In this document: one piece after another, positions 22,173 through 30,029 of the stretch
Layout of the letters: the number at the start of each line of letters is the position of its first letter
Numbering within the stretch: the first letter of the stretch is position 1
From: DATFVB01 sp963714035
GTDB lineage: Bacteria; Acidobacteriota; Thermoanaerobaculia; UBA5066; DATFVB01
DNA: 64,000 nucleotides
Reading direction: 5' to 3'
Assembly: GCA_963714035.1 (NCBI GenBank)
Contig: OY970224.1
Location: 310,001 to 374,000, forward strand
Notes under the pieces: model-generated
The model's database searches: none
The model's input: the letters and a program-made list of their open reading frames with translations, nothing else
What the model was told of the DNA's origin: nothing
Program-made: the position numbers and the translations under genes

Positions 22173-23828
22173 ATGCTTCCTCGTCGACCCCAACCCTGTC
22201 ACCCGTCTGTCCGGCCGCGCCCGGCCGCCATCGCCGCGGCGCTGATCCTCTCTCTCGCCCTCGCGGGGAGCGCCCGCGCGCTGGAGTTCTACGCGTCGCC
22301 TTCCGGCTCTTCCGCCGGAGACGGCAGCATCTCCCGCCCCTGGGACCTGAAGACCGCCCTCAAACAGCCGGCGACCCTGAAGGCGGGCGACACGCTCTGG
22401 CTGCGCGGCGGGAAGTACGCCGGGCCTTTCGTGAGCTACCTCACCGGAACGTCCTCGGCGCCGATCACCGTCCGCCAGTATCCGGGGGAGCGGGCCACGC
22501 TGGACGGCGTCAATGCCGCCGGACAGACGATCCTCCAGGTGAGCGGCGCCTACACGCGCTACTGGGGCTTCGAGATCATGAGCTCGAACACGAACCGGGC
22601 CTCGGAATCCGTTTCGGGCTCGGGGATCACGACGATGCAGACGCCGGGCCATCCGGGCTTGAAATTCATCAACCTGGTGATCCACGACACGCTCGGAAAC
22701 GGTTTCTGGATCGACGCGACCGACATGGAGATGAACGGCTGCATCGTGTATTACAACGGCTGGTCGGCCACCGATCGCGGACACGGCCACGGGATCTACG
22801 CCCAGAACAACACCGGGACGAAGCACTTCATCGACAACGTCCTCTTTCAGCAGTTCGACAAGGGGATCCAGTACTTCGGCGGGACGACGGCGCCCATCAA
22901 CAACATGGACACCGAAGGGAACACCGTCTTCCAGAACGGCTACATCGACGGCACGGAGTCGAACAACATCGAAATCGGCGGCGGCCTGACGGCGCAGAAT
23001 CCGGTCTTCAAGAACAACTACTCGTACTACTCGAACATCGGAAAGGAAGACATCGGGGGATACAACACCGCCGGAACGTCGAACCTCGTGTACCAGAACA
23101 ACTACGACTCGGCCGACAACGACTGGCCCACGCAGTTCACGGGTCTCCACGGGTTCACGGTCAGCGGCAACGTCTTTCACGGCCACGACGGCGGTTTCGC
23201 GACGAGCGCATATCCGTCGAACAGCTTCTATCTCGGCGTTCCGCCGCCGGCACCCCCGAACGCGGTCTTCGTGCGGCCCAACGCGTGGGAGCCCGGACGG
23301 GCGAACATCACGTCCTTCAACTGGACGCACCAGGCGACGGTCTACGCCAACGTGAGCGGGGTGTTGAACGTCGGGGACGTCTACGAGGTCCGCAACGCGC
23401 AGAATTTCTACGGCTCGCCGGTCGCGACCGGGACCTATTCCGGCGCGGCGATTCCGCTCCCGACGACCGGCCTCCCGTCGGCCGCTCCGATCGGCTGGAC
23501 GACGCCGGCGCCGACCGGTCCCGAGTTCAACGCGTACGTCCTCCTGAGGAAGTCCTCCGGCTCGACGACGACGACCACGACCGGCAGCGCGCCCGATCCC
23601 CATTTCTCGATCCGGCCCAACCCCGCCCCCGTCAACACGGCCGTCCAGCTCCTCGACACGACGCTGAACAAGCCGACTTCGTGGACCTGGGCTTTCGGCG
23701 ACGGCGCCACCTCGACCGCGCAGAACCCGACGCACACCTACTCGAGCCGCGGCACGTTCACCATCCGCGTGACCGTGAAAAACGCCGCCGGCTCCGCCAG
23801 CACCACGAACACGGTCTCGATCCAGTGA
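22173..23828 (+). CDS. secreted right-handed parallel beta-helix protein with PKD domain
   Basis: A 551-aa secreted protein: signal peptide (~1-36, IAAALILSLALAGSARA), then a DUF1565-like opening (EFYASPSGSSAGDGSISRPW, LRGGKYAGPFVSYLTGTS, ITVRQYPGERATLDG), a parallel beta-helix (~100-370, repeats of short Asn/Gly-rich coils such as NNIEIGGGL) and a C-terminal PKD domain (~470-551, TSWTWAFGDGATSTAQNPTHTYSSRGTFTI). Such proteins are often polysaccharide lyases or carbohydrate-binding proteins, but no active site is obvious. GGAGG precedes ATG 22173. A strong terminator follows at 23858. Confidence 0.83.
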   Translation: MLPRRPQPCHPSVRPRPAAIAAALILSLALAGSARALEFYASPSGSSAGDGSISRPWDLKTALKQPATLKAGDTLWLRGGKYAGPFVSYLTGTSSAPITVRQYPGERATLDGVNAAGQTILQVSGAYTRYWGFEIMSSNTNRASESVSGSGITTMQTPGHPGLKFINLVIHDTLGNGFWIDATDMEMNGCIVYYNGWSATDRGHGHGIYAQNNTGTKHFIDNVLFQQFDKGIQYFGGTTAPINNMDTEGNTVFQNGYIDGTESNNIEIGGGLTAQNPVFKNNYSYYSNIGKEDIGGYNTAGTSNLVYQNNYDSADNDWPTQFTGLHGFTVSGNVFHGHDGGFATSAYPSNSFYLGVPPPAPPNAVFVRPNAWEPGRANITSFNWTHQATVYANVSGVLNVGDVYEVRNAQNFYGSPVATGTYSGAAIPLPTTGLPSAAPIGWTTPAPTGPEFNAYVLLRKSSGSTTTTTTGSAPDPHFSIRPNPAPVNTAVQLLDTTLNKPTSWTWAFGDGATSTAQNPTHTYSSRGTFTIRVTVKNAAGSASTTNTVSIQ

Positions 23829-23857
23829 TCCGGCGACGATTCCGTTCCTGATTCTTT

Positions 23858-23888
23858 GCGGCCGCCCCCCGGGCGGCCGCGACTTTTT
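23858..23888 (+). terminator. rho-independent terminator after the beta-helix gene
   Basis: GCGGCCGCCC (23858-23867) pairs with GGGCGGCCGC (23871-23880), then GACTTTTT. Confidence 0.8.
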
Positions 23889-23907
23889 CGTCGTACACTC
23901 GTGAGCC

Positions 23908-24195
23908 ATGAAGCGACTGAAAGCCGGTCTCCTCGCCGCGACGGCGCTGGGCGCCGCCGCGTGCGCGAGCATCGTTCCGGGGTCCGACAGCGTGGTCCTG
24001 ACCCGGGACGAGAAAGCGGTCGCCGGCTGCAAGGAGCTCGGAGACGTCAACGTCTGGCTCTCCTTCAGCTTCGGCGACGCGCGAAACCAGCTGCGGAACA
24101 AGGCCTACGCTTTGAACGGCGATACCGTGCTCATCAAGTCGTCCTGGGGGGAGAGCTCGGGAACGGCTTTCTCCTGCGCGCAGAAGAAGCCCTGA
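23908..24195 (+). CDS. small lipoprotein (DUF4156-like)
   Basis: A 95-aa lipoprotein: signal peptide with lipobox ALGAAAC (Cys19), then VLTRDEKAVAGCKELGDVNVWLSF, ARNQLRNKAYALNGDTVLI and GTAFSC. The pattern resembles DUF4156-type lipoproteins, in which two Cys may form a disulfide. Envelope-located; function unknown. It follows the terminator at 23858, so it has its own transcript. Confidence 0.75.
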   Translation: MKRLKAGLLAATALGAAACASIVPGSDSVVLTRDEKAVAGCKELGDVNVWLSFSFGDARNQLRNKAYALNGDTVLIKSSWGESSGTAFSCAQKKP

Positions 24196-24263
24196 GCGGC
24201 CGGTAACGGGCGGCGTCTCCGGCGCGTTATCGCCGGGCGGGGATTTCTTCGACGCCGACTTCG

Positions 24264-24413
24264 ATGAAGGATCCGATTTTCGTCTGGACCTGCCCGGCCT
24301 GCGGGGAGCTGGTCTCGACCGTGCTGCCCGAGGCGGATGACGCGATCCTCGTCTGCGGCGCCTGTGAAAAGCGGTTCGCCGAGGAAGCGGTCCCGTCCGA
24401 TCGTCCCGCCTGA
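24264..24413 (+). CDS. small zinc-ribbon protein
   Basis: A 49-aa protein with two cysteine pairs, CPACGE near residue 10 and CGACEK near 32, giving a four-cysteine zinc ribbon; acidic elsewhere and ending PSDRPA. No Shine-Dalgarno is evident. It may be an unattached zinc-binding adaptor; no partner can be named. Codon use has the high GC3 of neighbouring genes, which supports it. Confidence 0.6.
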   Translation: MKDPIFVWTCPACGELVSTVLPEADDAILVCGACEKRFAEEAVPSDRPA

Positions 24414-24437
24414 AGCGGGCCGCCGGCCCGCTGAGAC

Positions 24438-24836
24438 TCAGGGGAGCGCGGCGATCGCTCCGATCAGGTCTTCCGGGTCGATCGGCTTCGCGACGAAGCC
24501 GGCCGCGCCTTCCGCGAGAGCGGTGTCGCGCGACCTGACGTCGCCGGAGACGATCAGAACCGGGATGTTTCGAAGACGGGGATCGGATCCCTGCCTTTTC
24601 CGGAACTGCCAGCCGTCCATGACCGGGAGGCGGATGTCGAGCACGATCGCGCTCGGGGCCGGATGGGTGTCGAGGAACGAGAGGGCCGCCTCGCCGTTTT
24701 CCACCCCCACGGCTTCGCTGCCGGCGAGCTGGAGCAGCGCGCAGAAGGCGTCGCGCGACGCCGGATCGTCCTCGACGACGAGGATCCGTTTCCGTTCGGA
24801 CGGCGGCTGACCGGCGAGGGGAGGCAAGGTAGCCAT
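24438..24836 (-). CDS. single-domain response regulator
   Basis: A 132-aa CheY-like receiver with no output domain: acidic pair in ILVVEDDPASRDAF, phospho-acceptor Asp67 (IVLDIRLPVMDGW), Ser in LIVSGD and Lys117 (FVAKPID). It could receive phosphate from a hybrid kinase such as the CheB-CheR fusion; that is inference. A good sigma-54-like site (24844-24858) predicts an RNA start at about 24832, just inside the annotated gene. If so, translation would begin at TTG 24827 (codon 4), losing three residues. It is divergent from the outer-membrane protein. Confidence 0.88.
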   Translation of the reverse strand: MATLPPLAGQPPSERKRILVVEDDPASRDAFCALLQLAGSEAVGVENGEAALSFLDTHPAPSAIVLDIRLPVMDGWQFRKRQGSDPRLRNIPVLIVSGDVRSRDTALAEGAAGFVAKPIDPEDLIGAIAALP

Positions 24837-24843
24837 TCTGCAA

Positions 24844-24858
24844 GCAAGTCCCGCGCCA
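24844..24858 (-). promoter_or_regulatory. sigma-54-like promoter for the response regulator
   Basis: TGGCGCGGGACTTGC on the minus strand: one change from consensus, correct spacing. The -12 element lies only 8 nt from the annotated ATG. Confidence 0.55.
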
Positions 24859-24878
24859 CGGGCCAATCGAGCCGGACG

Positions 24879-24893
24879 GGGCACTCCTCTTGC
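24879..24893 (+). promoter_or_regulatory. sigma-54-like promoter for the outer-membrane barrel gene
   Basis: GGGCACTCCTCTTGC then AC: two changes from consensus. The RNA would start near 24905, giving a 34-nt leader with AAAAGGAGG. Confidence 0.6.
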
Positions 24894-24938
24894 ACGGGCG
24901 GTCTCGGCTGCGCGTCTCCGCGGCAAAAGGAGGATTCG

Positions 24939-25550
24939 ATGAGGATCAGGACGATCGGAATGCTGGCCTCTGCGGCGGTGCTCGTCGCATCGACGGCGCG
25001 CGCCCAGGGAAACCGGCCGGTGCAGTTCGGAATCAGCGGCGGGGCGGACTTCCCCGTTTCGGATCAGAGCGACGTCTACAAGACCGGCTGGAACGGAACG
25101 GCTCTCCTCGCGTTCAACTTCGGAACTTCGCCGTTCGGGATGCGGGTCGACGGCTCGTACCACGAGCTCGAAACGAAGAGCGACCTGGACGCCTTCTTCA
25201 TCGGATCCGGAAAGACCCGGATCATCGACGGGACGTTCGACGTCGTCATTGGGCCGAGGAGCACGAGCGTCGAGCCCTACCTGCTCGCCGGGGGAGGCGC
25301 GTACGATCTCCGGTTCGAAGGTCAGGACATCACGACCGGAAACGCGTTTTCCCACAGCACGACGCGGTTCGGGTGGAACGTCGGCGGCGGGATCGCGTTC
25401 CCGCTCGGTGCGCCGGAGAAGAGCAGCCGGCTGTTCATCGAGGCTCGCTACACGAGCGTTTCGGTGAACGTCGACGAGTTCTCGAACAGCATTCACACGG
25501 GGGGGACGAGGTTTACGTTCGTGCCGGTCAACATCGGAATCATCTTTTAG
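24939..25550 (+). CDS. outer-membrane beta-barrel protein
   Basis: A 203-aa secreted barrel: signal peptide (1-22, MLASAAVLVASTARA) and alternating strands (QFGISGGADFP, GWNGTALLAFNF, FGMRVDGSYHELE, VEPYLLAGGGAYDLRF, RFGWNVGGGIAFPLG, FIEARYTSVSVN) ending TFVPVNIGIIF, an aromatic C-terminus typical of outer-membrane barrels of the OmpA/OmpW size. Function unknown, perhaps a small pore or a structural protein. AAAAGGAGG precedes ATG 24939. A weak hairpin at 25551-25576 may end the transcript. Confidence 0.83.
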   Translation: MRIRTIGMLASAAVLVASTARAQGNRPVQFGISGGADFPVSDQSDVYKTGWNGTALLAFNFGTSPFGMRVDGSYHELETKSDLDAFFIGSGKTRIIDGTFDVVIGPRSTSVEPYLLAGGGAYDLRFEGQDITTGNAFSHSTTRFGWNVGGGIAFPLGAPEKSSRLFIEARYTSVSVNVDEFSNSIHTGGTRFTFVPVNIGIIF

Positions 25551-25576
25551 CGGCGCGGATCAATACGCGCCGTTAT
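25551..25576 (+). terminator. possible terminator after the barrel gene
   Basis: CGGCGCG (25551-25557) pairs with CGCGCCG (25566-25572) followed by TTAT; the U-tract is short. Confidence 0.4.
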
Positions 25577-25704
25577 ACGGGACCCCGGCAGAGCCCGCCG
25601 GACGCGTCTTCCAGCACGTCTGGCCGGGCCTTGAACATGTGCGCTTCGAAATCCATCGGCGCAGGACGCGGAAATTCCGCATGCTAGAATCCCGCCTCCG
25701 CCGC

Positions 25705-25779
25705 GTCCCCATAGTCTAGCGGTCAGGACACCGCCCTTTCACGGCGGGGACACGGGTTCGATTCCCGTTGGGGACGCCA
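25705..25779 (+). tRNA. tRNA-Glu (TTC)
   Basis: A 75-nt cloverleaf with encoded CCA. Acceptor GTCCCCA pairs with TGGGGAC, the anticodon loop is CTTTCAC (anticodon TTC) and the T arm is ACGGG-TTCGATT-CCCGT. Its 3' 48 bases plus AT are the target of the island described next. Confidence 0.97.
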
Positions 25780-25781
25780 AT
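25731..25781 (+). repeat. att repeat, tRNA-Glu side (51 bp)
   Basis: Identical to 27017-27067 over 51 bp, starting CCGCCCTTTCACGGCGGGG and ending GGGGACGCCAAT; sequence differs immediately outside. The intact tRNA lies on this side. Confidence 0.9.
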
Positions 25782-25819
25782 TAATTCAGTTATTTACGCG
25801 TTTCAACCAGTTTTTCAGG

Positions 25820-25839
25820 CGTCCACCAAACGTCCACGG
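25820..25839 (+). repeat. CGTCCACC repeats, left cluster
   Basis: Two copies at 25820 and 25831, spaced 11 bp. The same unit occurs three times at 26842, 26853 and 26864, again every 11 bp, near the other end of the island. Confidence 0.7.
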
Positions 25840-26067
25840 ACGAGAGAAACACGCTTTTTCGCGGGGTGTGTGCGGTCCTCACCTGCACGTCGATCGTCGA
25901 TTGTAGGGGCAGCGCGGCGCAGAGAGGCGGCATCCTACCGGGCGGCGCCTGTCTCGCTCTTCTCCATCGAGGAGGTCCTGCTCGCCGCGGCCTACGCGCT
26001 GGCCGCGCTGTTCTACGCCTTCTATGGCGGTTAGAGCACGGTAAGTTATTTTGAGGCGACCTGAGTT

Positions 26068-26331
26068 CTAAGCCGGAGACCCGGTCACAAGTTCGAAGAA
26101 GCGCATATTTGGAATGCTCGAACGCCCCGCAACTTTCACCGATTGTAATGCGTCATTAACCGCCCCGGTGTTGACCCCGCGCGAGGCAAGGTAGCTAGCG
26201 AGCTCGCCCGGGCTATAGCAATCATGGGCCTTCATCGCGCCACCTCTGCCGCACGCGTCGGATACGAGGGAGTGTAATGGCTCTCCTGACGACGAGCGGG
26301 TGATCGCAACGATGTGCAATGATCCTTCCAT
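26068..26331 (-). CDS. hypothetical protein of the tRNA-Glu island
   Basis: An 87-aa frame from ATG 26331, preceded by GAGG. It contains HDCYSPGELASYLASRGVNTGAVNDALQ, reading like a small helical (possibly helix-turn-helix-like) segment, and ends MRFFELVTGSPA. I do not recognise a family. It lies 18 nt downstream of the island lipoprotein gene, so they are probably co-transcribed. Codon use is less GC-biased than the host genes. Confidence 0.5.
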   Translation of the reverse strand: MEGSLHIVAITRSSSGEPLHSLVSDACGRGGAMKAHDCYSPGELASYLASRGVNTGAVNDALQSVKVAGRSSIPNMRFFELVTGSPA

Positions 26332-26349
26332 ATTTTCGCCTCGTGCCAA

Positions 26350-26703
26350 TTATACGCCTTGGGCGCGCCAATAATAGATTGTGCCGTCAGCGTGCACGTA
26401 AAACTGCCTAGTGGCGTTGTAACCGATCTCCTTGGGCGCGGTGTATTGGCCGTTCCCATTCTGATCAACCGCGACGTTACCGGGTTGTTGACCAAGATCG
26501 CGGTAGTAAACGTAGATCAAAATGTGACCACCGCTCCCGTCGGGTACCGTTCTCGCCGGGGGACCCCAAGCCTGAATTAGCGCAGCTTCGTTCGAGCCGA
26601 CCCACGAATCCATCACCTTACCCGTAGAGGCCATACATCCGAGCGACACGCCGACCACCGCTGCGAGCGCGACCGCTTGAAACAGACGACCCTTGGCGAT
26701 CAT
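26350..26703 (-). CDS. island lipoprotein, SmpA/BamE-like fold
   Basis: A 117-aa lipoprotein from ATG 26703 (GAGGTGAG upstream): signal peptide and lipobox GVSLGC (Cys23), then MDSWVGSNEAALIQAWGPPARTVPDGSGG and ILIYVYYRD. The WxGxxxxxLxxxWGxPxxxxxDGxxxxxY layout resembles small SmpA/OmlA (BamE)-like lipoproteins, but identity is not certain. A lipoprotein is an unusual passenger for such a tiny island. Alternative: an unrelated phage-borne envelope protein. Confidence 0.6.
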   Translation of the reverse strand: MIAKGRLFQAVALAAVVGVSLGCMASTGKVMDSWVGSNEAALIQAWGPPARTVPDGSGGHILIYVYYRDLGQQPGNVAVDQNGNGQYTAPKEIGYNATRQFYVHADGTIYYWRAQGV

Positions 26704-26841
26704 TTTCGGCTCACCTCTTAGGGTGCGACCTTTGGCCTTCCAAGTTTCAACCACTTCGCCTCCAATCGTGCCGTATCGCAACCATCCCGATGATGATAAA
26801 CCCCGGCTAATCCAACTTATCCGTTACCCGACCGCCTCGCG

Positions 26842-26872
26842 CGTCCACCAGACGTCCACCAAGCGTCCACCG
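26842..26872 (+). repeat. CGTCCACC repeats, right cluster
   Basis: Three copies with 11-bp period (26842, 26853, 26864), matching the left cluster. Helically phased copies near both ends of an att-bounded element suggest integrase or excisionase arm-binding sites. Confidence 0.65.
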
Positions 26873-27016
26873 ACGCGAAAAAGCCGATAAATGCGGGTGA
26901 ACCGTGCTCGCGCCGTCGTCGCCTTGATCCTGGCGTAACCGGCTCGGACGGTTGAAGATCGGTGAGTGCCGGCGACTTCATGCAAAAGGCGGCAAATCGG
27001 CCGGAAGAAGCCTCAG

Positions 27017-27067
27017 CCGCCCTTTCACGGCGGGGACACGGGTTCGATTCCCGTTGGGGACGCCAAT
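27017..27067 (+). repeat. att repeat, distal side (51 bp)
   Basis: A perfect 51-bp copy of the tRNA-Glu 3' part. It lacks the 5' half, so it is not a second functional tRNA. Confidence 0.9.
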
Positions 27068-27345
27068 CGTTCGCAGAGAAATAGCGAGATTTCTGGCTAT
27101 ATCCGTCTCTTCAGAGCGTCCCGTTCGCGCGTCTTTGCATGGGCCTCGACCGCGTCGCGAGATGTTCGGGGCGAAATCCGCGGACCCGGCCGTCATGCGA
27201 CGTCGGCGTGCCCCGATCCGGCGGCGCGGGCCCGCTGAAGTCCAGTCAGACGGTGACCTCGGTTTCGAACGAGATCGGACATCTCGGGCACGCGAGGGGG
27301 AGCTCGGTCGGCCCCTTCGGCTGCCGGTACAATTCGTCTTCGACG

Positions 27346-28782
27346 ATGCGACGCCGGGTGGTTCTTCTTGCCGCATGGATCCTCTCCCTCTTCGCCGCTC
27401 CCGCCGCTCGGCTTTCTGCGGATTCACTCCTGTGGGACTTTTCGCCCACCGCCATCCCGGACGACTGGCATATTCAGTCCGGGATGACGGCGATCGGAAA
27501 CACCCTCTGGGCCACGGGAGACCTTTTCTCGAGCGGCCGAGCGACGATCTTCAAGATCGACCTCACCGACGGTTCCCCGGCCGCCTATCCCCTCGGTCCC
27601 GAATTCGGCGCCGATCCCATCGCGCTCTCGATCAGCGAAGGGCCGGGGGGAACCGCCTGGTTCATCGGCGCCCAGCTCAGTCCGGGTTCGATGCCGAACG
27701 TCGCCGACGGTGCGTTCCTCGGTGAGGTCGCTCCGGACGGAACCATCTCGTTCGATGCGCTTCCATCCGAGGTCTTCAACAACAATTTCTATCCGCAAAT
27801 CACCTACGACCCGGCCTCGGGAATCCTGGCGTGGACGCAGGCGTCAGGGATGGGAGCTTCCTTCGGCATTGGCGCGCGCACGGCGGAGGGGGAGATCACG
27901 ACCGCCGAGCTCTCGGCGCCGGGAGCGCCTTCGTCGATCACGGTCGGGCAGGACGGCAATTTTTACTACACCGACGGCTCGTTGTCCCTGCTTCGAATCG
28001 GGAAGATCACGCCGGACGGCGTGGTGTCGTATGTTGCGCAGGTCACGTATCCCCAGGGCAGCGAGCCGGGCCCGGGCACGCCGCCGCGAATCGTCGCCGG
28101 CACGGACGGGAACCTTTACTTCTCCGACCCGGTGGATAAGGCAATCTTCCTTCTGACTCCTTCGGGGCAACTCACGAAGTTCGCCATTCCGGGGCCGCGG
28201 ACCGACATTTCCTCGCTCGCGTACGGACAGGATGGAAACATCTACTTCGGGGAGGTGGCGACCGGCACGGTCGTTCGGTTGACGCTTTCGAGCGGAAACT
28301 TCACCGAGCTTTCCCTGCCCTCGAGCCTCAGCCAAAGGCTCAACCTGCTCGTTCCGAGCCCGCTCTTCACGGCGGGATGGGGAGCGACGCTTGCCACCGT
28401 GTATTTGGGTCCCGGCCTGCTCCGCCTTCGGGATGAGAGTTCTCCTTGCCCGGATGTCAGGAACAGAAACATCGGTCCCCTCGTCTTCGACGTGGGCGAG
28501 CAGTTCTTCGTGGAGATCGGCGCCGACCCCGACCACGCCATCGATCCGACCGGCCTGCCTTCCGGAGTCCTGCTGAAGCATCACCCGCCCTACTTCGGCT
28601 TCCAGGGTCCGGCCCTCGGTCCGGGGGAGCTCCTCGCGTCGGCCACGGTCGTCGATTCCACGCAGTGCCCTGTCGACCAGGTCCGGGTCGATTTCGTCAT
28701 CGTGCCCCCACCCGCGCCGCGCAAGATCCTGGCCGTCTCGCCGCCGAAGCCAGTTGAGGTGAAGAGGCCTCCGCCCTCCTGA
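27346..28782 (+). CDS. secreted beta-propeller protein (Vgb/SMP-like)
   Basis: A 478-aa secreted protein: signal peptide (~1-25, RRRVVLLAAWILSLFAAPAA) then propeller repeats of the virginiamycin-B-lyase/NHL type (SITVGQDGNFYYTDGS, RIVAGTDGNLYFSDPVDKAIFLLTPSGQL, SLAYGQDGNIYFGEVATGTVVRL), and a C-terminal beta domain with two Cys ending in a Pro/Lys-rich tail. The lyase role of Vgb is not implied. A TACAAT box at 27328-27333 lies 13 nt before ATG 27346 with no Shine-Dalgarno, so the mRNA may be nearly leaderless. The 279 bp between the island and this gene hold nothing else I can identify. Confidence 0.75.
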   Translation: MRRRVVLLAAWILSLFAAPAARLSADSLLWDFSPTAIPDDWHIQSGMTAIGNTLWATGDLFSSGRATIFKIDLTDGSPAAYPLGPEFGADPIALSISEGPGGTAWFIGAQLSPGSMPNVADGAFLGEVAPDGTISFDALPSEVFNNNFYPQITYDPASGILAWTQASGMGASFGIGARTAEGEITTAELSAPGAPSSITVGQDGNFYYTDGSLSLLRIGKITPDGVVSYVAQVTYPQGSEPGPGTPPRIVAGTDGNLYFSDPVDKAIFLLTPSGQLTKFAIPGPRTDISSLAYGQDGNIYFGEVATGTVVRLTLSSGNFTELSLPSSLSQRLNLLVPSPLFTAGWGATLATVYLGPGLLRLRDESSPCPDVRNRNIGPLVFDVGEQFFVEIGADPDHAIDPTGLPSGVLLKHHPPYFGFQGPALGPGELLASATVVDSTQCPVDQVRVDFVIVPPPAPRKILAVSPPKPVEVKRPPPS

Positions 28783-28914
28783 TTCAGGTTACGGTCGAGA
28801 ATTCGCGCTCACACCCTGCGATCGAAATCGCCGCAGAGCATCCGTCACGGGGCCACGGGCCGTCTCTTCCGCGATATCGTCCGTCCGGCGGCCGTTCTAC
28901 GGAAGGAGATGCCC

Positions 28915-29949
28915 GTGAAGAAATTGGCGACATGGATGTTCGCGGCTTTGACTGCGGCCGGGGCTGCGGGACAGAGCCCGACCGGACCCACGGCGGGCCA
29001 GCGGGTGATCCGCCGGGTCAAGGTCGGCGGCGAAGGCGGATGGGATTACCTGACGGTGGACGCCGACGGCCGCAGGCTCTACGTCAGTCGCGCGACACGC
29101 GTGATGGTGTTCGACGCCGACACCCTGAAGGCGGCGGGCGAGATTCCGAACACCGACGGCGTGCACGGGATCGCGCTCGCGCCGGGGCTCGGCCGGGGTT
29201 TCGTGAGCGACGGGCGGAGCTCGATGGTCACGATCTTCGACCTCAAGACGCTGAAGACGCTCGCCGAGGTGAAGGTCACCGGGGAGAACCCCGACGCGAT
29301 CCTCTACGACGATTTTTCGGGCCGGGTGTTCACGTTCAACGGCCGCTCCAGTAACGCGACCGCGATCGACGCGGCGACGGGAAGAGTCGAGGGGACGATT
29401 CCGCTCGGCGGAAAGCCCGAGTTCGCGCAGTCCGACGGGAAGGGGCGCGTCTTCGTCAACATCGAGGACAAGAGCGAGGTCGTCGCCCTCGATCCGAAGG
29501 GCCTCACGGCCGCGGCGCGCTGGCCGCTCGCGCCGTGCGAGGAGCCGTCCGGCATGGCGATCGACCGCGCGAACGGCCGGCTCTTCGTCGGGTGCTCCAA
29601 TTCGATGATGGCGGTCGTCGACTCCTCTTCCGGGCGGGTGGTCGCCACGGTTCCCACCGGAAAAGGCGTGGACGCCAACGGATTCGATCCGGAGACCGGG
29701 CTCGCGTACAGCTCGAACGGCGAGGGAACGCTGACGGTCGTGCACGAGGGCTCACCCGACCGTTTCCGGGTCGTCGAGAACGTCCCCACCCAGCGGGGCG
29801 CCCGCACGATGGCGCTCGACGGGAAGACGCATCACGTCTTTCTCGTGACGGCGGATTTCGGGCCGGCCCCAGCGCCGACGTCGGACCGTCCTCACCCGCG
29901 TCCGGCGATGCTTCCGGACACCTTCGTGATTCTCGAAGTCGGGCGCTGA
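28915..29949 (+). CDS. YncE-type beta-propeller protein
   Basis: A 344-aa secreted protein with signal peptide (~1-20, KKLATWMFAALTAAGAAG) and YVTN/YncE-like propeller repeats (GGWDYLTVDADGRRLYVSRATRVMVFD, GIALAPGLGRGFVSDGRSSMVTIFDLKTLKTL, GMAIDRANGRLFVGCSNSMMAVVDSSSGRVV). GTG 28915 is preferred to ATG 28909 because AAGGAG is 6 nt before the GTG but abuts the ATG. The family includes periplasmic proteins with unclear ligand or DNA binding. The gap to the next gene, which is convergent, is short. Confidence 0.85.
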   Translation: MKKLATWMFAALTAAGAAGQSPTGPTAGQRVIRRVKVGGEGGWDYLTVDADGRRLYVSRATRVMVFDADTLKAAGEIPNTDGVHGIALAPGLGRGFVSDGRSSMVTIFDLKTLKTLAEVKVTGENPDAILYDDFSGRVFTFNGRSSNATAIDAATGRVEGTIPLGGKPEFAQSDGKGRVFVNIEDKSEVVALDPKGLTAAARWPLAPCEEPSGMAIDRANGRLFVGCSNSMMAVVDSSSGRVVATVPTGKGVDANGFDPETGLAYSSNGEGTLTVVHEGSPDRFRVVENVPTQRGARTMALDGKTHHVFLVTADFGPAPAPTSDRPHPRPAMLPDTFVILEVGR

Positions 29950-30029
29950 AACGGAAACCGCCCGGCAACTCGAGGAGCTCCGGTTTGACGGATCGGATCA
30001 GCTTATTGTTTGTATTGTTGTCGCGGATG

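Larger units (their letters stand above)
25731..27067. mobile_element. small tRNA-Glu-integrated island (remnant or non-autonomous)
   Basis: About 1.3 kb between 51-bp direct repeats of the tRNA-Glu 3' end. Base composition is visibly less GC-rich than the flanks (AT-rich stretches at 25781-25815, 26041-26100 and 26330-26400). It holds two minus-strand genes and clusters of CGTCCACC repeats near both ends, but no integrase or transposase. It is either a decayed element or a satellite mobilised by an integrase elsewhere. Confidence 0.8.

Noticed and set aside
25866..26054. Possible small membrane gene in the tRNA-Glu island (frame ending LYALAALFYAFYGG-like)
   Set aside because: The hydrophobic end at 25980-26034 is suggestive, but no start codon or ribosome site stands near it.
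27017..27067. Second tRNA-Glu
   Set aside because: Only the 3' 48 bases of the tRNA are present; the acceptor 5' strand and D arm are missing.
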